Part shown: positions 44,308 to 53,800 of the stretch, piece after piece | How the letters are laid out: the number at the start of each line of letters is the position of its first letter | How positions within the stretch are numbered: the stretch's first letter is position 1 | NCBI RefSeq assembly: GCF_000003855.2 | Contig: NW_003101677.1 | Coordinates: 872,392-936,391 of the forward strand | Length of the DNA: 64,000 nucleotides | Direction: 5' to 3' | Origin: Blastomyces gilchristii SLH14081 | Taxonomy: Eukaryota > Ascomycota > Eurotiomycetes > Onygenales > Ajellomycetaceae | Position numbers and translations under genes: made by a program | Notes under the pieces: model-generated | Seen by the model: only the letters and a program-made list of their open reading frames with translations | Databases searched by the model: none | Told to the model about the DNA's origin: nothing

Positions 44308-45330
44308 CCTTATCCGAACTCGAGTACCGCTGACAAAACCAACACTATTGGCGACGATGACGCCAACCACCTAACCGGAGGAAGGAGACGGGGTGTGTTT
44401 TTACCGGATGATGCTATGGAGATAGAAAAAGATGGAGGAAAAACGCGCTCCACGGCCTTGAGTGGAAAGAGGTATATGGCGTCGACAACAGGCTCGGGTA
44501 GCAAGGACGGAGAAGGCTAATAGGCGCGATTGGGTCGGGATTGGCCGGGTAGGATATGTAAGTATGTATGTATATATAATATTGCGAGTATATTATGTGC
44601 AAAAACAAGGGCCGCCAGCCACCTGGGGCAGGAAGCCACGGGACGGAGGCTGACTGGGGGAGGAAGAGTTAAAGCTGGCGGATTCTAGAGACGAGAGAAA
44701 ACAGAGTGAGCTGGGTGGTTAGTACAAAGGAAGCTTTTCTTTTCTTTTTCGTTTTCTTTTTCTTTTTCTTTTCGCCTTCTTGGGGTTTTCTTTTCGATGG
44801 AACGAGAGAGGTAGAGAGGGAGATGGTTTTGGGGCCAAAGGATCGGCACGGGAAGGCAAGGGCAGGCAAGGGTCAGCAACGGTGAGGTATTGAAGGCAGA
44901 GGCGGCGATGATGGCTCTCATGTTTTGCCCATGGATGAGGCGAGGTAATTTACATACAGTTCGAATAGAGCTAGTGACAGAAGAAAGACGGACGATGGTG
45001 GTGATGCGTAGGAAGAGGAGGAAGAGCGGAGTGAACGGGACAATCCGCGAACGGAGGGGAGGGGAGGAGAAGAGACGCCAGGGTTGGACTGAGTGGTAGT
45101 GAATGGGCTATGGCAGAGATGAGGCTGTAGGAGAAGGTAGGAAAGGAGGTTGTTGGGACGGCTCGCTGGAGGGATGGATGGGTAGATGGAGGGTAGGCAG
45201 AGAGAGCTCCGGAATGACGAAAGCGAGCTGGGCTTGGAGAGCTTGGGCGAAAACTGGGAGAGAGGGAGCAGCAGCAGCAGCAGAGGGGAGATGGAAATAG
45301 ATGAGGATGATCTGGAACTGACTGGCAGTT

Positions 45331-45416
45331 GGAGGAATGTGGAGGAATGTGGAGGATGTGGAGGATGTGGAGGATGTGGTGATAGTGGTTGTGGTTGTGG
45401 TTGTGGTGGGTGTGGA
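45331..45416 (+). repeat. Minisatellite of GGAGGATGT / GTTGTG units
   Basis: Units of 9-11 nt (GGAGGAATGT, GGAGGATGT) repeat five or six times and pass into GGTTGT hexamers. Imperfect copies suggest slippage growth. It lies in the upstream region of the G-alpha gene. Confidence 0.8.
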
Positions 45417-46107
45417 AGCTGGCGATGCCCCGGATGAGCTGTCGGTCGGGGCTGGCCAAGGGCGAAGGGTTAGGCAAGGCCGCCGCTTTGGGTTTGCCCT
45501 GGAGAGATGTTTATATCTATTATTTGCTATGCTTGGATATTATAATTATTGCTAGTATTGTTTAACTATTATTGAGAGAATCAACAACTAACCTCCAGCA
45601 CCACCCACCAGCACAGCAAATTTAGCAAAATTAATTGGACCAAGCAGCAACAGTAAAAATTTAATCTATGAGATTATTATCTGCTCTGGTTGCACTATGG
45701 CTTGAGCATGCCTGCTCTGCTGGAGTCGCAGTAGCAGCAGCCGCACCCTCAACCACCATCATCCATCATCCCATCATCATCCAAGACCCGCGGCCGTGGC
45801 AGTGCCAGACAAGACCCTGTTTTATCCGTTAAGGTTAGCTAGGTTGTTTATTAGCTTTCAGCTTTTGTGTTCCACCCCCCCAATCTCACCGAATGCGGCG
45901 GGATTCGGATTATTATGGCGAACAATAGCCACTCAATCGCGCAAATGCAAGGCGAAGAATGGAAAAGAAAGAAGAAGAAAAGGAAGATAGCAAGAATAAA
46001 TATAAATAATATACTCACCCTCATAACTTACTCCTCCTTTTTACTTATTGATTTTAACTATTATCAATCCCCAATTGAATGCGATATCATCCGCCTCCAC
46101 ACTCCGC

Positions 46108-46190
46108 AAAAAAAAAAAAAAAAAAAAGACGTGGCCCGCCGTGATGCCCACGGCCCACAACCCACCACAACCCTAGCGGGTTCTTCCCAC

Positions 46191-46221
<31 letters not shown>
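46108..46221. repeat. Poly(A)-poly(T) inverted arrangement with GC-rich stem
   Basis: A run of 20 A (46108-46127) and a run of 30 T (46192-46221) flank about 64 nt. Next to the runs, ACGTGG and CCCGC on the left can pair with GCGGG and CCACGT on the right, so the whole could fold as one long imperfect hairpin. Confidence 0.75.
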
Positions 46222-46233
46222 CCTCCCTGGTGG

Positions 46234-48152
46234 TACTCCGTAGAAATAACTAACGATTGATTATTGCCCCCCTGTCATGTCGTCTTGTCTCGTCTTGTCT
46301 CGACTCTTCGTGCATGAAGAGTTACCAGTACATGAAACCGTCAACCCTTGTACTCCGTACTCCGTATTCTGCATCTATCGCGGTAGATTTTGTATTTAAA
46401 ATTACGCACGGACCCGCCGTCCTCGTCGCCGTATCTCTCTATTAATATTGTCTATTTTCATCTCTATTTCTATCTGCTCTATTTCTCTCCCTGCGAGTCT
46501 GCACCTATGTCTGCACCTATGTGTGCGTCTGCGTCTGCGTCCTGGTACTACCCGGGTACATATAGTAGTTCCCTGTATCCGCGACTCGACTTGAGCCCTC
46601 GAACGCAATCCGGGTATCAAGGTACATGGACATACATACACATACGGAGTACGTACGGAGTACGGAGTACACTACTGCGAACTCCCCAGGTCCCTAGTTT
46701 ACCAGCCGCCCAGCGCACTACATTTAAAGTTTGGCCTATCTCGCTCCCCTTCCCGCGAATAATCACTAATAACACCCAGCCGGTGCTTCTTCAGCACACG
46801 CACACAATCAAACAACCGTCCCCCCCAGCCCCAGACCCTCAGCTAGCCAACCCACGCTAGCCAAAGCCCTCAAGTCAAACTCAGATCTATCGGGGATGGA
46901 CCGAGCGATGGATAGATAGATAGTGAACTGGTTGGCTGACTGCTTGTTTGTAACCTGTTCCTCTCAGCCAGACGATGAATTATTGAATTGGCTGCATGCA
47001 GCTGTGGGGTTAGGTGAGGAGGGAAGGGGGGGAACTGAGTGACTGCAGACAAGTGCAGAGAGTTATAAAAAGAACCAAAACGGGTTGGTTATTGAGTCGG
47101 GTATATTATTATGGTTTTCTTTTTTCTTTTTGCTTTCCTTTCCCTCTTTGGAGGAGAGAAGAAGATTTTTATTTAAATCCCGTCCCAAACCCCGAAAGAA
47201 AAATTCACCACAAGCAAGGCGGCGGCGGGGAGTGGATTTTAGTAAGATGCCCAGCACTTAGTAGCTAGTTATAATCTATAATGTAACGACGCTGAAAACA
47301 AAACTCGAAACTTAACTTCAAACTCAATTTATGGTACATGTAATTCGTCTTGTCTGAAGAAGCAAAGCAAAGCAAAACAAATGCCTGGACAGCTTCTAGA
47401 GAAGAGAGAATATGCAAAAGAGTGAATATTAATGAATGATTCTATTCACCTCATTATTTCATCTAAAAATAAATAGAAAAGAAGCTATTTATATCCCTAC
47501 TTGCTTCACACAGAGATAACATACATAATAACTGTGCTAAGTGCACTCACTACTTGTCTCATTATTAATAGTGAGTGTGTTAAAAATATCACTGTAATGA
47601 AAAAGGTACCTTTTGTACAGAGTACTCTGTATGAGTCCACAATAGAAAAGATACTTCTTGAAAAAAACATGAATATCTTCAGCAATTCAAACTGTATATA
47701 AACACTTAGAAAATATATTCCAGATCTAATAGGTGGAAAATCATACTAAATTTTAGTGTGGTTTTCACCTTTTCTACAGTCAATAGTCAGATTAAATATA
47801 AATTCTTTTAAATTCTGGGATTTCTCACTGTCTATTATATCTATAAGTTTCTACTCCGTACAAGCATCTGAGTACCTTTTGTTGACACATATTGGATTGT
47901 TCCATGGTTCAACCTCTAACTATCAGAATAACAATTTTCAATAATGATGTTAACATATTATATATATGTATGTACATGTACATGTATACTCCGTATTTAT
48001 ATATATACCACTCTGATACTGTCTGTAGCGCACCCCCCTACTTCCACCCCGTCTTGTTCACGTGTCCGCTCTACCTCTTGCCATCCATTCCTTGTTCTCT
48101 TCAACTCCTTCTTGAAGCCCTGATCTTCCTTTCTCTTACTCCGTACTCCGTA
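46234..48152. repeat. Cluster of TACTCCGTA/TACGGAGTA 9-mers
   Basis: Exact copies seen at 46234, 46351-46366 (two overlapping), 46643, 46654, 46661, 47852, 47987 and 48137-48152 (two overlapping). Near copies (for example GTACAGAGTACTCTGTA at about 47617) are also present. The unit is nearly self-complementary in its half-sites. Confidence 0.8.
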
Positions 48153-48330
48153 CAATGGTGCGACTGCACCAACCTATTAATAGGTACCTGCAAGTAGCGA
48201 GAAACCAAAACTGCCTACAAATTGAGACCACATCCCCTTCACAACCAAGTAACCAGCTGTCTCCCATTCAGCTATTACAGGGACAGAGATTCAGACAAAG
48301 ATTCAGACATAAGCGCTTCACCAGCAAACA

Positions 48331-49280
48331 TGGAGCCAGACCCGTTCACTCCCAAAGGTGCGTATTGTTGGGCTTTAGCATCTGCCTCCATACTTCTTTA
48401 TCTCAAGGATAGTTTTGATAACCATAAAACAGATGGCTACGGACAAGTGATCTACGCTTTCTTTCCAGACATGCCCAAAATCATCCGCCTCGATGAGCAC
48501 AGGATACTGAAATCTGCAATCACTAATTCCACTGAAACTGAAGCCATGAAATTTGTCGCTGCCAACACCACGATCCCAGTCCCAAAAGTCTACAAGACCA
48601 TATGATCTGGCAACAGGACGGACTGATGCTTCTCAAATTGTCATGGAATACATCCCCAGCAAACCCCTTGGCAAAGTCTGGGGAAAACTCTCACACAATA
48701 AGCAGATGTTCATCTGTCATCAGCTCCGCGGCTTCCTCTCCCAACGTGCAAAAACTTAGACCCACGACAACGCCGGCTCTGATTGAGTCTGCAAATGGCG
48801 GTCCGGTAACAGTCGGGCTTCGATTTCCTCGTCGAGGTGGACCATTCGATTCTGAGAAAGAATTCAACGACTTCCTTGTTGGGTTAAATGATCCCAAATA
48901 TCCATCTCCTCTTTAAACACTACGCAAGATCTGGAATGAAAGATAACCATGAGATCCATTTTGCACATGGCGATTTCTCACCACGCAATATCATGGTTGA
49001 TGTGGATAGTGGGGAGGTTAAAGCCGTGCTGGACTGGGACCGGGCAGGCTGGTACCCTGAATACTGGATCGTAGTAGGATACTCTCTGAAAACCCTGGGC
49101 TACGGGATTATTTCCCTTATCTCAAACGCATTGTTCCCTTCAACTATGCCCAGGAGGTTCTTGCAATGGGGATATTCATTACGCTTTACAGGTGTTCGAC
49201 AGGCTTATGTGTTTCGGATTTTTCGAGATTTTCTTAAACAAATCACATGGAATGAATATAGACGGTCTATCACGAGGTAA
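48331..49280 (+). pseudogene. Decayed aminoglycoside-phosphotransferase-like kinase gene
   Basis: Fragments of one APH/choline-kinase-fold protein lie in order with frame changes. The start MEPDPFTPK is followed by a possible intron, then YGQVIYAFFPDMPKIIRLDE and FVAANTTIPVPKVYK. A stop follows, and the sequence continues in the next frame as DASQIVMEYIPSKPLGKVW. Another shift gives VGLRFPRRGGPFDSEKEFND, and a third leads to FAHGDFSPRNIMVDVD and LDWDRAGWYPEYW, after which the frame changes again. The catalytic HGD-x4-N motif survives. At least three disruptions mean it cannot make the full protein without unusual splicing. The same order of motifs appears in the reverse-strand gene at 51867-52757, so the two are paralogues. 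Confidence 0.7.
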
Positions 49281-50505
49281 GGTCCATACATTTCGTCTGG
49301 TGCAGCTTGTAAAAATAATAGCTGATTCCGAGAAAGTGAGGTAACGGCCAGCTCGACGGCAAACTCAGACCAGACTGCAAAATTGAACTGACACTCACCC
49401 ACTGCCTCCCTCCCAGTACAGCCAGGTATTCGATGCGGGTACAAATTGCGTACTGCTTCTACAATTGCGAGAGCATCGGGCATGTCCATTGCTTTGAAAT
49501 TGAGAGCAATAGTTATACTTACTGATATCTGGCATACATTAATTCCGTATCACAGTAGCTTTTATCCTCATCCCGTTCAAGTTTTGATTATCTCCACCTT
49601 ACCTTTTTCCCCCATTCATTCCCCCAGTAAGAGACTAACTTTAAGTATAGAAGGTAGACTTTCAATATCAAGCAGCAGATGACAAGATAATCGAGTTCAC
49701 ATATGATCTTTTTAATCGACGAAATAACTAAGATCTAACTAACCTAACTAACTAACCTATCTAACTAGCCTATCAATGTCTGATCTAGTCCTATTATTAT
49801 TATTAAATTTCTACTGTGCTCATGAGATCACTTAGTCATCTCTATTCTATACAAAGCATAGGACAGGACATAGACAGAACATCAGTAATATTTCTAAATT
49901 GATTATAACCTAATAAAAAGCAAACGAAATGCTGCAATAACCCATTTTTCCTACGAATCTGTCTCTTCCTTTTAAAAAAAGGTAGCAACTCCCCGAACCA
50001 GACTGTTTAGCACGGCTCTGGTTGTAAAAATATCCACCCCATCTCCGAAGGAACAAACGACATCAGCAGCAGCTACCCCGGCGATAGTCGGACATAGGTA
50101 TATAAATATACAAGCGTTTTTAACCTTCAGTATACTCTGTGTGCATGAGCGAGAAGTCGGGAAATGACAGGTTTGTAAAATCAGAACATTTGAACGTTTG
50201 TTGATGACCTTGGCTAGATTTCTTCGGGGAAGGCGAGGACTGAGAAAAGAGGGTATAAATACAGCCGATGCGATACTGAGAACGGCTCCTCCATGGCTGG
50301 ATTCTTTATTCAGAATGTATAATAAGCAGAATTGAGGGATTCGATTGAGTGATTTTTTGAAAAGCCCAAGAACAGGAAACGAGAAACGATATCTTGAAGA
50401 AAGATACACCTACACCACACACACACTGTATCAAACCAATTGCAAACCAACCAACCACAGATAGATAAGAGCAGAAAGCTAGCTACCAACAACCACCAAC
50501 CAACT
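49281..50505. other. Intergenic region, AT-rich
   Basis: Between the kinase pseudogene and the KP4-like gene. It holds CTAACTAAC-type short tandem repeats (49736-49770) and no credible gene. The last 100 nt contain CA- and CCAA-rich leader sequence before the next ATG. Frames at 49972-50663 (-) are not coding-like. Confidence 0.45.
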
Positions 50506-50919
50506 ATGAAAATCACCACCATCCTCTCCACCGCCGCCCTCGCTCTCCTCTCCACCTCCACCTCCACCACAGCCCTAGGAACCAACTGCCGTGGCAAAGA
50601 CGAATGCAACACCACCGGCTGCCAGCTCAGCGAGCTCGAGGCGACAATCGCCAGAATGCCCACCTACAAAAAATTCAAGCCGGGCCAGGAAATCGCCTGC
50701 TGCACTCCCGGCACCCCCAATGGCAATGGCAATGGCAATGGCAATGGCAGGGGCCGGCTGTGTGCGTACACGCAGCATACGAACTCGGAGATTCCGGTGT
50801 TGCAGTTGCGCCACTATGTTCGGGGCCTGTATAGGCATGGGTGTAGACGGTGTGGGAGTTTTGCGTTTGATGGGCGGGATGTCTTTAATGGGGAGTTGAC
50901 GGTGGATTATCGTGGGTGA
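50506..50919 (+). CDS. KP4-like secreted killer protein
   Basis: A 137-residue intronless protein. Residues 1 to about 22 form a clear signal peptide (MKITTILSTAALALLS, then Thr/Ser-rich to ALG). The mature part has eight Cys, starts NCRGKDEC and ends with a HGCRRCG block and GELTVDY, the conserved landmarks of the KP4 family of small antifungal killer proteins. The family founder is a virus-coded Ustilago protein thought to block calcium uptake in competing fungi; chromosomal relatives occur in many ascomycetes and may act in competition or on hosts. A run of GGCAAT hexamers inside the gene encodes an Asn-Gly repeat (about residues 73-82) not expected in the core fold. It lies between two inverted kinase-like copies. 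Activity is unknown, and the repeat may alter the fold. Confidence 0.8.
   Translation: MKITTILSTAALALLSTSTSTTALGTNCRGKDECNTTGCQLSELEATIARMPTYKKFKPGQEIACCTPGTPNGNGNGNGNGRGRLCAYTQHTNSEIPVLQLRHYVRGLYRHGCRRCGSFAFDGRDVFNGELTVDYRG
50718..50748 (+). repeat. GGCAAT hexamer microsatellite inside the KP4-like gene
   Basis: About five near-perfect GGCAAT units in frame encode alternating Gly and Asn. As hexamers they change protein length by two residues per unit without shifting frame. Confidence 0.85.
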
Positions 50920-51866
50920 AAGGCGGGTTTCGATTCGGAATAAGATGAGGGGCGGGGCGGGGCGGGGGTTGATTTTATTTCCCCAAACCCCTTTTTCTTA
51001 CCCCTTTTACTTACTTACCCCTTTTCCTCCCACATATAACTTACATTTTCAAGTTCCGGTGTCGTCGCCCTATATCCATGTACAGTACGATTATTGTCTG
51101 AATATTACTGAGGAAGAGTGAGTAGAATAAAAAATATTAAATCCTTTGAACAATCTTTTCCAATGACTTGATCGGTTGGAATGGCAAAATGATAAATCTG
51201 CCTGCCGGTCCCCTGATTGTCACAGGCGGGAGCCGAGAGTTATACATGTATGCAGATCGCGCCAAGAAATATCGCATGGGCTCTAAATATAGACTCCCGA
51301 TCCAAAGCTGGGTCTATCTTTCAAGGATTTGTTTTGTTGAGTTGCTGTGTCTGGACGATTGGGCAACATTGGTATATACTCTACGATAAATAAATATGTA
51401 CAATGCTTCTATTTGTTTGCTGCCTTTTGCTTTTTGTCACTTCTACATCCATTGGCTCGAATTTTAGTAATCCCGCTAGTTTACTGTTAACTATGTATGG
51501 TTATGTGTAAAATTATATATAGAGAGAGATAATAAAAAATATCTTGAACAAAATTATTTTTAGCTATCATATAATCATGAAATCGAGTAAAATATCCTAA
51601 CGCCACTCAATCCTCACAGCATCAAAATCGCAGTGCGAACAGCAGAGATCGTAAGAGAGAAGAACATGCAGTTTCCTCGATAAGTCAACGCAGTGATGCA
51701 ACAGATCAACCACCCACACAAAAAAAAAACCAGAAGCCATCTTCATGCACAAAAAGGGGTTTTAATTAATAAATAACCTACAAGGCCTAGCCTTCCCACA
51801 GCTCAGGTGCGCACATCATGATCACATTAAAGAATGAAAACCAGGAGAAGGGGGGTGGGGCCGATA
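50920..51866. other. Intergenic region, AT-rich
   Basis: 3' flank of the KP4-like gene and the region beyond the stop of the kinase-like gene (convergent). A GGGGC repeat occurs at 50948-50967. No gene is supported; frames are short and without features. Confidence 0.45.
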
Positions 51867-52757
51867 TCACCTGGAACGAGACGTGGCATGAGCAGGCATT
51901 CCCCCATGAGGGCCCGAAGATCTCCCCCGAAACACATCCAGCATTGCCGAGTACTCCTCCTTATACAAGTACGGTAACGTGGCCCGAAGATGCTCCGCAT
52001 AATCTGGCATCTGCCTCTTGCCCGGGATATCCACGAGCATGCGGACAACATCCCAGTACTGCGGGAACCAGCCGGCCCACTCCCAGTCCAGAATGGCAGT
52101 GATGCGGCCGCACTTGTTGACCATGATATTCCGGGGGCTGAGATTGCCGTGTGCGAAATGGATGGCGTGGTTGTCCGTTAGGTTGTGCTGCTGCAGGCCC
52201 TGGGCGAGGAAGTCGTTGAATTCCTTTTCGCTGTCGAAGGGCCCGCCCCAGCGGGATTCGTATAGGCCAACGCGCACAGTAGAGCTGTTCACAGCTTCAA
52301 TGCGCTCACCTGTCAACATTTGGAGCTGGGTGAGGTAATCGACTAGCTGGTTGCAGGTGGAGACTTTCTGGTCCTGGGTTAGGTTTATCCAGGCTTTGTT
52401 CAGGGGTTCGCCGTCTATGTATTCCATCACGATGTAGGAGATATGTTTCTCCTTGTCGAACTTTGTGTTGTAGATTTTCGGCACGGGGATGGTTGTGTTT
52501 GCTGCAATAAATTGCATGGTGTCGATTTCGCGGCGGTCATGGCGGCTCTCTTTCAGTACCCGGTGCTCGTCCAGACGAGTGACTTGCGGTACACCGACGA
52601 ACGAATGCGCGAGATAATGACCATAGCCGGCTAATAAGGGATATCAGACCTAGAGATTAGCTCTCACAGGCCTAACGAAACAAAATAGGCGCGCGCTGGG
52701 GGGGAGGAAAAATGGAAGCAGGGTATATACGGCACCTTTTGGAGTAAAGGGATCCAT
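51867..52757 (-). CDS. Aminoglycoside-phosphotransferase-like kinase family protein with altered catalytic Asp
   Basis: Two exons (52757-52736 and 52630-51867) join to 261 residues. It begins MDPFTPK and continues after the intron with GYGHYLAHSFVGVPQVTRLD. Fungal APH-family motifs follow: FIAANTTIPVPKIYN, ISYIVMEYIDGEPLNKAW (hinge), GGPFDSEKEFNDF, the catalytic loop FAHGNLSPRNIMV and ILDWEWAGWFPQYWD. In the catalytic loop the usual Asp of HGD is Asn (codon AAT, 52143-52145), so phosphotransfer may be lost. Such proteins are numerous in fungi, without known substrates. A related, broken copy lies at 48331-49280 in opposite orientation. The start fits the paralogue's MEPDPFTPK. Confidence 0.75.
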
Positions 52758-52799
52758 CACGTGGAAGCAAGAGACCTGGGGTGGGCCTTGGAAGCTGAG

Positions 52800-52850
52800 G
52801 GGGGGGGGGGAAGGGAAAGGGAATTGGGGGGGGGGGGGGGGAAAAAAAAT
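52800..52850 (+). repeat. Paired long poly(G) runs
   Basis: G runs of about 13 and 15 nt with GGGAAAGGGAA between them, then eight A. Fits a G-quadruplex-forming tract upstream of the kinase-like gene. Confidence 0.75.
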
Positions 52851-53729
52851 CCCAACACGAGTTCTCACTCAAAAAGCAGCCTGGTACCTGCTTCGTAACC
52901 CGGAAAAAAAAAAAAGTGGTACTATGTCCGTGAACCCTGCCTGACTTTTGGACTGTCTCATTCCTCACCCCAGCTTGCTTGTGGGGGTTATTGTTGAAAA
53001 ATTCACTCAACCCCAAGCCTCCGCCTCCGCCTTCACAAGGAAGTAAAGAAGCGGTCCGTCAAGAGCGAGCGCTATTTTGGGTCTAGGACGGATCGGATTG
53101 GGGAAAAAATTGCGGCAACTCGCGACGGGCTTTTTTCTTTCCAACTACTCTGTACACTGTACTATTATTATATTATTATTGGAGGTGTACGGTACGTACC
53201 TCGCTTCACCCCTGTATATGTGCAGTACGTACTCCTGACTTTAGTGTGAGGCGAGACAAGCAGGTTGAGAAGGATTATTATTGGGTGATGATCTGCAGGC
53301 CATGCGCTGGACAAGGTTGAAACAGCGGACTGACCACTCTGCGGCCACGACTCACTCTGCCCTTGAACAGGGTCTACGATTTACGACCTGGAGCTGAGGT
53401 GGAACTACGGCAGCCCAGAGTGACATCTGGGTCACATAGGTATTTTATACTGCAGCATTAGCGTTACAATGAGCACGCATTGATTGAAGCTGATTGTATT
53501 AGTAATTAAGGTTGAAATCAAGACCCCACATTGAGAAGGCCTCGACTCAGAGACCTCTCTATCGGGGCCAGGCACAATTAGTGTCATTTTCCTGGCCGCC
53601 TTTTTGAACCAATCAAAAGTTCGCAATGGCAGTTAGGCACCAATCAGAAATCAGAAAAGAGGGGCAGAAAGACTCGCGCTAATTCTGCCAAGCCTGAGAT
53701 ACTCTGAGTTATATCTGGTGGTTTTTATT

Positions 53730-53800
53730 AATCTGGGGGTCTCTATACCCCAGAGCCTCTATACTGAGAGTCTCTATACCTGGGTATCTCTATACCTGAA
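53730..53800 (+). repeat. Short tandem repeat, TCTCTATACC units
   Basis: Three to five diverged copies of a roughly 16-18 nt unit (TCTCTATACCCCAGAGC, CTCTATACTGAGAG, TCTCTATACCTGGG, TCTCTATACCTG) follow one another. Confidence 0.7.

Larger units (their letters stand above)
44308..48330. other. Gene-free 4 kb with simple repeats
   Basis: 44310-45480 is low-complexity sequence upstream of G-alpha (polypyrimidine on its sense strand) and includes a minisatellite at 45331-45416. 45500-48330 contains long poly(A) and poly(T) runs, many TACGGAGTA/TACTCCGTA copies and AT-rich sequence. None of the open frames has coding character. Regulatory leader sequence for G-alpha may extend far into this stretch. 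Confidence 0.45.

Noticed and set aside
44971..45477. 168-codon His/Pro/Ser-rich minus-strand frame
   Set aside because: Encoded by the minisatellite and polypyrimidine tract; no start context or family.
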